64,000 bases of DNA, from the NCBI GenBank assembly GCA_963713965.1, contig OY970217.1:2604001-2668000 (forward strand), given 5' to 3'. This stretch comes from CALAGB01 sp963713965 (lineage in GTDB: Bacteria; Chloroflexota; Chloroflexia; Thermomicrobiales; Thermomicrobiaceae). This document shows positions 42,781 through 52,866 of the stretch, piece by piece (position 1 is the first letter of the stretch; every line of letters starts with the position of its first letter). Below the pieces are notes generated by a model. The model did not search any database. It saw only the letters and a program-made list of their open reading frames with translations, and had not been told where the DNA came from. A program made the position numbers and the translations under genes.

Positions 42781-44219
42781 TTACGTCTCGCCGGGATCGA
42801 TATTCTGGTTGAGCCGGAGGAGGTTGTGCGGATCGTAGCGGCGCTTGAGCGCGACGAGTCGTTCGTAGTATGGGCCGAAACCCGTGCGCATCATGTGTTC
42901 GCCTTCCTCCTGAAGACCAGCGAAGTTCAGATAGCGGCTGCCGTCGGAGAAGGGTTCGAGCGCGGCGACGAAGTCACGAGTCCACCGGATGTTTGACTCA
43001 TCTTCAGCCGGGTGTGTCCAGCCTGCAGAGACCCCGACCATGACCGCGGCCTCACGTCCATGAAAAGCGCTGGTGTCGGGTTTCGGCTGACGGCTCTCTC
43101 CCGCCACGAACCACAGGTCAGTCGTGCTCTTCGCTGAAGGTTGTTTGCGAGCGTGTTCCGCGATGCGGTCAATGACATTGTCGTTGAATCGCGCGATGTT
43201 GACCGACTTCCAGTAGTAGCGTATGCCGTCGGGGTAGTCACCGTCCCAGAGTCGTTGCACGTCCACGAATGGCATGACCCCGCTGAAATCGGCAATCGGT
43301 TCGGCCAGCTCGATCAGCGGCTGCAGGACTCGTTCGCCTTCCTCGATCGGGCCGGCATACAGGGCGCCGAGAATCACGTAGCGGCGACCATGAGCTTCGA
43401 TTGGGAACAGCTCGGGATCGGCGGGGACGATGCCGCAAACGGCGAGCGGGTTCACCGCAGCGACCGCGTTGTCGCAGAAGTCGCGGAAGAAGCGGAGCGT
43501 GCGCGACGTCGCCTCGCCTTCGCCGTCATGGACGACGAAGACGAAGTAGACATCAGGGCCAACCGGGTGTAGGCGGAAGGTGAAGCGGCGTAACAATTCC
43601 GAAGTTGCCGCCACCACCGCGGAGCCCCCAGAGTAGCTCGGCATCCTGACCAACGCCGTCGCCGGCAATCACCACGTGACCATCGGGCGTCACGACCTCA
43701 GCCTCAATCAAGTTGTCGCACGCCATCCCGAAGGTCGAGCGAAGCCAACCATACCCTCCGCCGAGCGTCAGCCCAGCGATGCCGGTGCGCGAGAAGACGC
43801 CGCCCGGAGCGGCAAGCCCATACGTTTGTGTGGCGGCGTCTAGCTCACCCCAGGTGACGCCGCCACCGGCGTGCGCGATCCGGTCGTGTGGATCGACTTC
43901 GATCGACTTCATCGGTCGAGAGATCGATTACCATCCCGTCGTCGCAGGTGGAAAGGCCCGCGACGCTGTGCCCGCCGCCTCGAACTGCCACAAGCAAGTT
44001 GTGCGCGCGCGCAGTCTCGAGCGCCGCCGATACATCCGCCACCGATGTGCAGGAGACGATGAGTGCCGGACGGCGATCGATCATGCCGTTCCAGAGTGTG
44101 CGAAGTCGATCGTAATCGGGGTCGTTTTGGGTCGTGACGGGACCACGAACCTTTGCCCTCAATGCTGCAATCGTTGCGGAATCGACCGAGCGCGGGCGAG
44201 TCACGGAATCCCGGAGCAT
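42781..44219 (-). pseudogene. BBE-type FAD oxidoreductase broken by two frameshifts
   Basis: Three consecutive frames together make one BBE oxidase of about 475 residues. Segment 1 (44219 to about 43915) has RGGGHSVAGLSTCDDG with the FAD-binding His. Segment 2 (about 43912 to 43590) has HAGGGVTWGELD and GLTLGGGYGWL. Segment 3 (43588 to 42781) has RFTFRLHPVG and ends RYDPHNLLRLNQNI. Near 43913 and near 43588 a single extra base would explain each break. AGGAGG precedes the ATG. The intact relative at 15136 shows the expected full length. Two sequencing errors would also explain it; damage of the adjacent regulator favours true decay. Confidence 0.75.
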
Positions 44220-44372
44220 GACAACCTCCTGCCGCGTGTGAACGTGAAGCGTGCGAAGCGTCTGGTGTTACACTAGTCGCTCCGGAGGCGTGACGCATCG
44301 AGAGAATTCCCCAATCTCATGTGGCGACCCGTCACTGGGAGAATTACCCAGTGTACAGAAAGCCAGCAGCCG

Positions 44373-47330
44373 TCAGCGACGATTGGGCCGCGCCATGAGC
44401 CCATGTTCATAGGCAAGCGCGGTTGCCGCCGTACGCGAGCTGACCCCCAGCTTGTTGTAGATGGACTCCAGATGTCGCCCGACGGTCCGGCGAGATATCG
44501 AGAGCTCGGCACCTACTTCGGCATCCGTGAGCCCCACCGCGACGCGCCGCAGCACCTCGGTCTCGCGAGGGCTCAGCGCGGTCAGCGTCGAAGTCGTCGG
44601 GGCAGGGCCGAGCAGGGTCGGGAACTGTCGTTGGATGGAGCTGAGAAACGTCTGGCGCTGGGCCTCTGTTGGGAGAGTCGCGGTAATCTCCATGGTCACC
44701 GCCAGCGCCTCATCGAGCCTTGGTCGCGCATCATGAGATCTCCCCGATTCGTTCAGAGTGCGTCCAAGTGCAAGATCGGCCCTCCACAGGAGATGGCGAT
44801 AACCCGAATCGAGCGCACCAGAGCGTGCAGCAACAAAGTCTGGTTCAGCCTCTTCGAATCGGTCGAGCGCGAGAAGTGCCTGTCCGCGTGTGAGTGCGAG
44901 CCATGGGAGCGAGCGAGCTCCCGTCGCGTTTGGTGCCGTTTGGATCAGTTGATCGACAACCCGCAGTGCCTGGTCCAGCTCTCCGAGGCAGAGCAGCAGC
45001 CGCGCCCAGGACAATCGTTGGAGCCGCTGGCATGGTGGATATCGCGGGACCGTCTGAGGCGAGCGGATGGCCGATGACTCGTTTGGCGGTTTCGCGATCG
45101 CCGACATCGACGAGCAGTGACGACAGAGCCGCGGTCGAGAACGTCGTCCACAAGGGCGAGGACATCGACTGCGATTGGAAGAGCCGATTCCAGATGCTCC
45201 CGGGCGATCTCACCTCGAGCAGATCGGCGTGCATGCGGCCGAGTGCGATGTGCCCGCACGTCATCCACTGCTGGTGGCCGTTCTAGTGGCAAGCGCATGC
45301 CCGACTGCGCGAGACCATCGCCTGTCCCATTTCGCCGCGTGCGGCGAGCATCGCTCCGGCCTGGATTTGGGCGTAGGCCCGGCCGGCGGCCCAGCCGATC
45401 TCTTCGCGATGGCGCGAGCGCGCACGCTTATATTGAGCCAATGTGTAGAGTGCCTTCAACCACGGCGGCTGCGTCTGTTTCCAAGTAGCCACCGGTCAGC
45501 GCCCAATTCGTCAGCGCCGATCAGAGCAGTCGCTGATCGTCGATGACCTCTAGACAGTTCGACCGCTCGCGCGTACGTCGATCCGCGCTCCCCGCACGTC
45601 GCTGGCACAAATTGCGCGACGCCGAGCAAGTCGATGGTCGCGGCCTCGCCGTGAGGTTCATCGTGCTCCGTGAAGATCGGAAGGCGCCTGCTCGTGGTAG
45701 CTGATCGCCAGGTGAGGTTCCTCGTGATTGTAGTGCCAGTTACCAACGGCGTTCAGGCTATGGGCGACCGCATGTCATCAAGTTCCTGTCGTGCCAAGCG
45801 AGAGCGCCTGCTGAAGGGCATGGCCGGCGCGTTCGTAATCGCGCTCAGCCCACAGCGAGCCAAGACTGATTAGGGCCTGCCATTCGCCGCGTCGATCGCC
45901 CTGACCCGTGTCGACTCGCAGCGTCCACTCGTAGTCGTTACGAGCAAGATCGAAGTTCCCGACCATCTCATGGGCGCGTCCACGCGAACGGACGGCGTCT
46001 TGTGGCAGCGTCATCCAGAATCGACGAGCAAGATACTCTGCTCGCGAGAGATGCGCGATGGCGTCATGCTGAGCGTTGACTTTGAGGCTGTCCTTTCCCG
46101 CGCGAACCAACCACTCAACCGCCCTCGAGTCGAGCGCGGACTGAAAATGATGCGCGAGCGTCACCGGGTCTACTGCCGGATCGGTAAGCAGCAACTCCGC
46201 TACCCTGCGATGTCGAGTACGTCGACGAAGTGCGCTCTGACGCTGGTACAGGGCCTCACGCATCAGCGCGTGACGGACGCGAAGGGTCATGTCCGCCACG
46301 GACGATTCGTCGACAATGGATGCCGCGATCGCCTGCTCCAACGCGCTATCAAATTGATCATCGCTGGCCTCCACCACGGTTTGCAGGAAGAAGAGGGACG
46401 CGTCCTGCCCGACGATCGCGGCGTATTCCAAAATCCGCAGGGTCGTCTCGTCGAGACGAGCGAGGCGCTGTTCGATGACTTGCCGCGCAAGCGGGGGCAA
46501 TCCGAAGTCCGTTGGCCGGTTGAAGTGCCACAGGCGACCGTCGGTACGCAGGTCGCCGTGTCTGTTCCAGCGACAGTAGCACCTCACCAGCCAAGAAAGG
46601 ATTGCCCTCGGAATACCGCTGTACCCAATCGCCAAGTGCTTCCCCTTGGCCAGTGGCCAGTGGGTAACGACTCGCGACGAACAGATGCATGTCGGTGAGC
46701 GTAAGGCGTTGCAGCGCGATACGCAGCGGCCGAGCTTCGCGGATGAGTGCGGGCAGAATGCGGGACAGTTGTTGCGTTTCCTCATCGTTGCGCCAGGTTG
46801 CGAGCTATGGAGCAGTGGGCGGTCTTTAACTGCCCGGGCGACGAAGCGCAGCAGATCGAGGCTGGCGGCATCGGCCCAGTGCAAATCTTCGAGAATCAGC
46901 ACGATCGGCTGCGGCATCGCTCGTTCCGTAAGCCATGTTTGAACCTGTTCGAACAGTTCCTGGCTGGACGTACCTGTAACGGACGGAGGTTCGTCTGCTG
47001 ATGGATGAAACGTCGGCAGATGGCGGTGATCTTCGTAAGCGCTGAGACATCGATGAAGGGGCCATAGGGCGGAGTGATGGCGAGATCGTAGCAGGCGCCC
47101 GACAACACCAGAGCACCACGCCGGCGCGCCTCGATGGCGAGTTCGCCGGTGAGCGCGGTCTTGCCGACACCAGCTTCACCGTTCACGCAAATGAGCCGGC
47201 CATAGCCGTCGAACAGCTCGGCCAGCTGTTGTCGCAGCTGCTCTCGCTCGCGCTCGCGTCCGACGAGGGAGGTCTTCACGGTAGGGGCAGTGGAGTCGAC
47301 ACCATTCGGCGCCTCGTTCGTCTCTCCCAT
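44373..47330 (-). pseudogene. STAND ATPase-TPR-LuxR regulator with multiple frameshifts
   Basis: Pieces in different frames align in order with one regulator of about 980 residues. The N-terminal part has LVGREREREQLRQQL, Walker A GEAGVGKTAL and ITPPYGPFIDVS. A second frame has ILEDLHWADAASLDLLRF, a third RNDEETQQLSRILPALIRE, then LDETTLRILEYAAIVGQD with TPR-like tails. The last frame (45107-44373) ends with a LuxR helix-turn-helix (LSPRETEVLRRVAVGLTDAEV). Breaks can be located near 47038, 46810, 46565, 45790, 45760 and 45690, with more toward 45000-45300. Its ATPase resembles the one in the neighbouring TIR protein. No intact reading frame remains. Confidence 0.85.
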
Positions 47331-47600
47331 TGTCCGTCCTTTGAAGTTTTCGCTGGTGGATAGATCCTACGTCTCGCCGTCCCAGAGGGCAAGATCACCG
47401 TTCGCCTGCTGGGGCCGCATCCCGAAGCGACGAATGACGCTGGTGGACCCAAGGAGAATCGCGTCGAAACAAATCGTCGAGAATCAGGCGGGGCGTGGTG
47501 ACGACCAGTCGCGGATTTGAATCCTGAGACTGTTGCGCGCGAGCACGCCCCCGCGTATCCTCTGCTTCTATTCACTCAACACACAACCAGGGACGGCGTG

Positions 47601-50600
47601 ATGCCGAGCACGAATACCGGTCAGCCCTACGTCTTCATCAGCTATGCCAGTGCCGACCGGGAGCGGGTGCTGCCCATCGTCGACCGGCTGGAGGCGGCTG
47701 GCGTCCAGACGTGGATCGACCGGGACGGCATCCACGGTGGCGCCAACTACGCCCATATGATCAATGATGCCGTTGAAGGCGCCGCCGTTGTCCTCTTGCT
47801 TGCGTCACCCGCGTCACTGTCGTCTCGCAACGTGAAAGAGGAACTGGCGCTTGGCTGGCGCTACGAAAAAGCCTATGTGCCCCTGCTGCTCGATGCGGTT
47901 TCGATTCCCGGCGAGTTGGCGTACTGGCTGGAAGGCTCGCAGTGGATCGAACTCCTCGATCGACCAGAGCAGGACTGGTTGGCCGACATCGCCAAAGCCC
48001 TGCAGCCTCATGATATCTTCGTCCGCCTGACAAACTCGGTTAGGCAGTCCAAAGTCGCGCAGCGTGAGCGACCATTGCTGGTCGGTCGGGAGCGGGAGCA
48101 GACGATGCTTCGCGCTCAGCTCGACCGGATGCTGCTGGGTGATGGCGGGACGATCCTGGTCGGTGGTGAAGCGGGTATCGGCAAGACCACGCTGGTCGAG
48201 GATCTGAGCATTGACGCTGAGGATCAGGGCGCGCTCGTCCTCTGGGGCCATGCCTACGACCTCTCGGTTACCCCGCCTTACGGCCCCTGGATGGAGATCT
48301 TCCGACAATATCGGGCGAACGTAAACTCGTCATTGCCGTCGCTGCCCGCCTTTATCGGAAATGCTGAGGAATTGGCCAAGGTCGGCTCACAGGACGCGCT
48401 CTTTGTCGCCGTAGCGGAGTTCCTTGAAGCGCTCGCGGCTCAACGTTCTTTGATGTTAATAATCGATGACCTCCACTGGGTCGATCAAGCGTCGCTCGAT
48501 TTCTTTCGATTCCTCGCCCGGCGAGTCGCAAGCTACAACATTCTGCTGGTCGCGACCTATCGGAGCGACGAGTTGCACCGGCGCCATCCTCTTTACACTC
48601 TGTTGCCGATGCTGGTGCGGGAAGCCGGAGCGCAGCGACTAGACATTAAGCCGCTCGATGCAGGAGGGCACGAGGCGCTCATTCGGAGTCGCTACCGGCT
48701 GTCTGAGGTGGATCAAGCGCGCCTGGAGACGTACCTGGAAGAGCGGGCCGAGGGGAACCCGCTCTATGCGCGGGAGCTACTCAGAACACTGGAGGACGAG
48801 GGTGTGCTGCGCGAGCAGGATCAGGTGTGGATCGTTAGTGACCTGGAGCAGACGCGAGTGCCGCTCCTGCTGCGGCAGATCCTCGAACGGAGGATCGGCC
48901 GCTTCGATGACGAGAGCCAACGGTTGCTGGAGGTGGCGGCGGTCGTCGGCCAAACCGTTCAAATAGCGGTCTGGAGGCAGGTTGGTGAGGTGGGGGAGGA
49001 CGCCCTGCTCGCATTGGCCGAGCGAGCCGAAGAGGCGCAAATTCTGGTAGGAATGCCGGACGGCGATGAGGTTCAATTCAGTCATGCGCTGATCCGAGAG
49101 ACGCTCTACGAGGGCATTCCCTCGCTTCGTCGTCGTCGTCTTCACCGGCAAGTCGGCGAGTCGGTGACCGAGATTCCCAATCCTGATCCCGATATCGTGG
49201 CCCATCACTTCCAACAGGCTGGGGATAGACGTGCGGCTGAATGGCTGCTCAAAGCAGGTGAGCGGGCTCAGCGGGCCTACGTCTGGACGACGGCGGCGGA
49301 TCGGTTTGATGCTGCGTTCTCGAAACTCACCGAACAAGACGCGCCGGCCGTCGAGCGGGTGGTGCTCCTCTTCCGGATCGCAACCGTGGTCCGTTTCGCT
49401 GATCCACATCGAGCGCGGGCTCTTATGGAAGAGTCGCGACGGATGGCAATGGCAGCAGGCGAAGTGGGGCTGGCAAGCAGCTGTCAGTTCATGATCGGGA
49501 AGTACCTCTGCTTTCTTGGCGATCTCCGAGCCGGATTGGCCGTCATGGGTGAGGCGGCGGATGCATTCGACGCCCTCCCTTTGGACGAGCAAGCACGTTG
49601 CCACTCACTGGTCGACATTTCCGACGCGCCGGAAGGTGCACTCGTCTACAATCTTATGTTTGCTGGCCATTTGGCAGAAGCGATCGCGCGCGGTCGCCGC
49701 ATGGTTGATGAAGTGCCACGACCGGAATTCCGCCCTGACCGTAATTCTGACTACGTCGACGGGCTCGTGGGACTGGCGATAGCGGAAGCATTGCTAGGGA
49801 AGCCGGAGATTGCACGCCACAACCTCCAGCAGGCACGTGCTGCCTATCAGACAACAGAGAACCATTTCCAGGAGGCAGTCATCTGCGCCGCTGAGTTGGA
49901 GCTCGTCCAACTCCCCTATGACCCCGAGGATCTCAAGTTACGACGACATCTTTCTGACGACCTGGAGGCAGCTAGTCGGTGGTTGCAGGGTGTCAGTAGC
50001 CATCACCCATGGCAGGCCTTCACGGTCTCTCTTCTGAGACTCGAGGGTGTCTGGATCGAGGCGCGGAAGGCCACACTCAAGATGCTTGGTGGTCGTCTTG
50101 AGGGCGAACGCCAGATAGGCGGGCAACACTTGGCGGCGTTGGCCCGCGACCAAGGGGATGTCGCGCTGGCACGCCAGATACTTGCGGATCTTCTCCCCGG
50201 CGGGCCGCGCGAGGAACCCGGTAATTCCTGGTTCTTCGCCATCGAGTCGCTGCATCGCACCGCCGTGGCACTTGCCCTTGACGCGCACGATCTGCCGACT
50301 GCTCGTGCCTGGCTGGAGGCGCACGATCGTTGGCTTGCGTGGTCTGGCGCCGTACTCGGACGCGCTCAGGGTTCGCTCCTCTGGGCCCAGGATCACCAAG
50401 CCGAGGGCGATCTCGTGCTCGCTCGCGGGCGTGCCGAACAAGCGCTGGCCCACGCGACCGAACCGCGACAGCCGCTGGCCCTCATCGCCGTGCATCGGTT
50501 CCTGGGCCAGTTGGACACGGAGGAGAACCAGGTAAGTACCGCAGAGGGGCACCTGCAAGAATCGCTCAGGCTTGCTGACGCGTGTGCGGCACCTTTCGAA

Positions 50601-50768
50601 CGAGCCTTGACGTTGCTGGAGATCGCCAAGCTGCGTGCAGTACACGACAAGGCGAACGACGCGCGGGCCCTGCTTACCGAGGTCCGCTCGATCTGCGAGC
50701 TGCTGGGCGCCAAGCCGACGTTGGAAATGGTAGCCATGCTGGAACATCAATTGGGGGCGGCGTCATGA
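47601..50768 (+). CDS. TIR domain - STAND ATPase - TPR protein
   Basis: This is a 1055-residue multidomain protein. Residues 9-135 are a TIR domain (YVFISYASADRERVLPIVDRL, WIDRDGIHGGANY, LSSRNVKEELALG), with Glu81 at the position of the NADase catalytic glutamate. Residues 159-500 are a STAND/AAA ATPase with Walker A GGEAGIGKTT (188-197) and Walker B-like LMLIIDDLHWVD (284-295). The rest is TPR-like helical repeats to the end; no LuxR helix-turn-helix is present. The ATG at 47601 has AGGGAC upstream. It overlaps the next TIR gene by ATGA. By analogy with TIR-STAND proteins it may sense a signal and degrade or cyclise NAD. Confidence 0.88.
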   Translation: MPSTNTGQPYVFISYASADRERVLPIVDRLEAAGVQTWIDRDGIHGGANYAHMINDAVEGAAVVLLLASPASLSSRNVKEELALGWRYEKAYVPLLLDAVSIPGELAYWLEGSQWIELLDRPEQDWLADIAKALQPHDIFVRLTNSVRQSKVAQRERPLLVGREREQTMLRAQLDRMLLGDGGTILVGGEAGIGKTTLVEDLSIDAEDQGALVLWGHAYDLSVTPPYGPWMEIFRQYRANVNSSLPSLPAFIGNAEELAKVGSQDALFVAVAEFLEALAAQRSLMLIIDDLHWVDQASLDFFRFLARRVASYNILLVATYRSDELHRRHPLYTLLPMLVREAGAQRLDIKPLDAGGHEALIRSRYRLSEVDQARLETYLEERAEGNPLYARELLRTLEDEGVLREQDQVWIVSDLEQTRVPLLLRQILERRIGRFDDESQRLLEVAAVVGQTVQIAVWRQVGEVGEDALLALAERAEEAQILVGMPDGDEVQFSHALIRETLYEGIPSLRRRRLHRQVGESVTEIPNPDPDIVAHHFQQAGDRRAAEWLLKAGERAQRAYVWTTAADRFDAAFSKLTEQDAPAVERVVLLFRIATVVRFADPHRARALMEESRRMAMAAGEVGLASSCQFMIGKYLCFLGDLRAGLAVMGEAADAFDALPLDEQARCHSLVDISDAPEGALVYNLMFAGHLAEAIARGRRMVDEVPRPEFRPDRNSDYVDGLVGLAIAEALLGKPEIARHNLQQARAAYQTTENHFQEAVICAAELELVQLPYDPEDLKLRRHLSDDLEAASRWLQGVSSHHPWQAFTVSLLRLEGVWIEARKATLKMLGGRLEGERQIGGQHLAALARDQGDVALARQILADLLPGGPREEPGNSWFFAIESLHRTAVALALDAHDLPTARAWLEAHDRWLAWSGAVLGRAQGSLLWAQDHQAEGDLVLARGRAEQALAHATEPRQPLALIAVHRFLGQLDTEENQVSTAEGHLQESLRLADACAAPFERALTLLEIAKLRAVHDKANDARALLTEVRSICELLGAKPTLEMVAMLEHQLGAAS

Positions 50769-51226
50769 CGAGCGAACACCGACGGGTCTTCATCTCGTAC
50801 GAGCGTAGTGACGGAGACGTCGCACGCCAGGTGCGTGCCCACCTCTCCTCCGCAGGTATTCCGACCTGGATGGACGAATATGATATTCCAGTTGGTGCCT
50901 ACTGGCCGGATGAGATCGACCGGGGGTTGGCTGCTTCTGACATCGTTGTAGGGATTCTGAGCCCAGAGGCGATGTCGAGCCGGAACGTCAAGAATGAGTG
51001 GGATTGGGCCCTTCAGAACGACAAACGTCTGTTGCTGATTCGAGTCGCGCCGACTGTCATCCCGCATCGCTACGTGTCGATCAACTTCATTGACGCGACC
51101 GACCCCGATCCGAGTGCCGCGTTGGCGTCACTCCTGACGGCACTCGGGGTTGAGCCGGTGGTTAGTCGCGACGACGCCGCCTCGGACGCACTATGCACAG
51201 AGTGGGCCGATCAACATTGCGTATAA
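50765..51226 (+). CDS. TIR domain protein (possibly the N-terminal part of a TIR-hydrolase)
   Basis: This 153-residue protein is almost wholly a TIR domain: HRRVFISYERSDGDVARQVRAHL, WMDEYDIPVGAYWPDEIDRGLAASD, SPEAMSSRNVKNEWDWAL. Glu78 corresponds to the NADase glutamate. It overlaps the TIR-STAND gene by 4 bp, so it is translationally coupled. After residue about 132 the frame loses homology and stops at 51226, while the +1 frame continues directly into an alpha/beta hydrolase. Either the gene once encoded a TIR-hydrolase fusion, or the hydrolase starts independently by TTG at 51150. Confidence 0.85.
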   Translation: MTSEHRRVFISYERSDGDVARQVRAHLSSAGIPTWMDEYDIPVGAYWPDEIDRGLAASDIVVGILSPEAMSSRNVKNEWDWALQNDKRLLLIRVAPTVIPHRYVSINFIDATDPDPSAALASLLTALGVEPVVSRDDAASDALCTEWADQHCV

Positions 51227-52028
51227 AGTGTTCGGGAAGGGTCCGTTCGATCTTGTTCTCACTCCAGGTTTCGTCTCGAACATCGACCTAGAGTGGGACG
51301 AGCCAATGATCGTTCAATTCTGGCGACGACTGGCTGGATTTGCCCGCGTCATCACCTTCGATAAACGCGGAACCGGCCTCTCCGACCGGGTGACGGACAT
51401 CCCACCTCTCGAAGAGCGCGTTGACGATCTGCGCGCGGTCATGGACGCGGCGGCAGTCGAACGAGCGGTCTTGATGGGGGTGTCGGAAGGTGGCCCCCTC
51501 AGTATTCAGTTCGCGGCAACCTATCCAGAGCGCACACTCGCGTTGGTACTGTATGGTTCGGATGTTCGGGTCACCTGGGCACCAGACTATCCGTGGGGCT
51601 CTACGGCCGAGGAGCAAGATGCAGAAGAGGCGCTATGGCTGCGAACGTGGGGGACTGTGGAGGCTGCTGACGTTGCCGACTTCGCACCGAGTATGGCAGA
51701 CAATCCTGCATACATCGAGTGGTTCGCTCGGTTTTGTCGTGCCTCAGCGAGTCCGGGTGCGGCCGTTGCATTGAGCCGAATGAACCGCTCGATTGATGTT
51801 CGTCCCCTCCTTGAACAGTTGGCTGTGCCCACGCTCGTCGTTAATCGAACGGGTGATCGTGTGAACTCCATTGAGATCGCCCGCTATCTCGCAGCCGCGA
51901 TTCCTGGCGCTGAACTTGCCGAACTGCCGGGCGGCGATCATCTCCCATGGATGGGTGATCAGGATGCCCTCGTCGACGTCGTTCGCTCGTTCTTGACAGA
52001 ACGGCTTGGAACGAACGAGTACAACTAG
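51150..52028 (+). CDS. Alpha/beta hydrolase (adenylate-cyclase-associated type)
   Basis: This protein is 292 residues if it starts at TTG 51150. RTHYAQSGPINIAYKVFG is the usual N terminus of hydrolases fused to cyclases or regulators. TPGFVSNIDLEWDEP and FDKRGTGLSDRV follow. The nucleophile is the Ser of GVSEGGPLS, and the C-terminal PGGDHLPWMGD carries the His. The reading frame overlaps the TIR ORF by 77 bp in the +1 frame, with no good ribosome site, so coupling, a fusion with one indel, or frameshifting should all be considered. Substrate unknown. Confidence 0.8.
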   Translation: MSRWLVATTPPRTHYAQSGPINIAYKVFGKGPFDLVLTPGFVSNIDLEWDEPMIVQFWRRLAGFARVITFDKRGTGLSDRVTDIPPLEERVDDLRAVMDAAAVERAVLMGVSEGGPLSIQFAATYPERTLALVLYGSDVRVTWAPDYPWGSTAEEQDAEEALWLRTWGTVEAADVADFAPSMADNPAYIEWFARFCRASASPGAAVALSRMNRSIDVRPLLEQLAVPTLVVNRTGDRVNSIEIARYLAAAIPGAELAELPGGDHLPWMGDQDALVDVVRSFLTERLGTNEYN

Positions 52029-52155
52029 ATCGGCTCCTGAAAACTGTGTTGCGGGTGAGATGAAAACACGCTTTGTGTAGCCGCTAACTTTTCGAGCACC
52101 GCCCGCGAGCGGGCCGAGTTCATCGTCGACGGCATCGGCGAAGAGTTCGCTGGCT

Positions 52156-52854
52156 CTACCTCGCCACGGCGTCCGCGTAGATGAAATACCGGTCGGTGAA
52201 GTGGGCGTCGGCGTCGAATCCGGCCTTGTTGAGGCTCTCGCGTAGTGAATCCGGCTCGTAGTAGATCTTGACGATGGTGTACTCGCTGCCGTCGTTCAGT
52301 ATGCGGGTACGATGGACCTCTTCCTCTTCGAAGAGCGGATTATTCGTGGCTGCTCCAGTCTGCTCGAAGCGGGAGTCGATCATGAACAGTCGCCCGCCCT
52401 TGCGCACCGCGCGGCGCACCTTCTCCAGAAAGGCGTCCAGACCTTCAGGCGGGACGTGCGAGAGCCAGAACGAGAAGAAGACGAGATCGTATTCGCGGTC
52501 TGGCTCCCAGGCGAAGAGGTCGTGTTCGACGTAGGTGACGTTGGCATCTGGAACCTTGCTCCGATTGATGTCAATCATCTCGGGTGACGCGTCGACCACC
52601 GTGAGATGACGCGCGATCTTTACCAGTCGCTCGGTCCAGATGCCGGTGCCGGCGGCGAGTTCCAGCGCTTCGTCGACCGGTTCGAGGCGTTGGAACGCCT
52701 CCACGACCTGCGCGACGTCATCGAACCAGAGCTTGTTGAGGTTTGGGCCGCGATCGTAGCGATTCAGCCGGTAGAACCACTCGTCATACTCCGATGCACG
52801 CGCTCGGTAATACGCGATCTGGTCCTGAACGACGCGCGCGGGATCCGCAGTCAT
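52156..52854 (-). CDS. Class I SAM-dependent methyltransferase
   Basis: This 232-residue enzyme has LELAAGTGIWTERL (motif I), VDASPEMIDINRSKV, EHDLFAWEPDREYDLVFFSFWLSHVPPEGLDAFLEKVRRAVRKGGRLFMID (in parts) and a C-terminal acceptor region. It belongs to the Methyltransf_25/11 group but is not close to the triplet at 20-22 kb. It starts 12 bp after sucD, so it may be the last gene of the sucCD operon. The methyl acceptor is unknown. Confidence 0.88.
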   Translation of the reverse strand: MTADPARVVQDQIAYYRARASEYDEWFYRLNRYDRGPNLNKLWFDDVAQVVEAFQRLEPVDEALELAAGTGIWTERLVKIARHLTVVDASPEMIDINRSKVPDANVTYVEHDLFAWEPDREYDLVFFSFWLSHVPPEGLDAFLEKVRRAVRKGGRLFMIDSRFEQTGAATNNPLFEEEEVHRTRILNDGSEYTIVKIYYEPDSLRESLNKAGFDADAHFTDRYFIYADAVAR

Positions 52855-52866
52855 GAGTTGTCCGTT

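Noticed and set aside
51150..51226. Programmed frameshift linking TIR and hydrolase
   Set aside because: No canonical slippery heptamer was seen; an indel or independent TTG start is simpler. The junction itself is kept as a finding.
52029..52155. Possible coding remnant (a frame reading RERAEFIVDGIGEEF) between the hydrolase and methyltransferase genes
   Set aside because: About 35 codons with no start or homology that I can name; insufficient to call.
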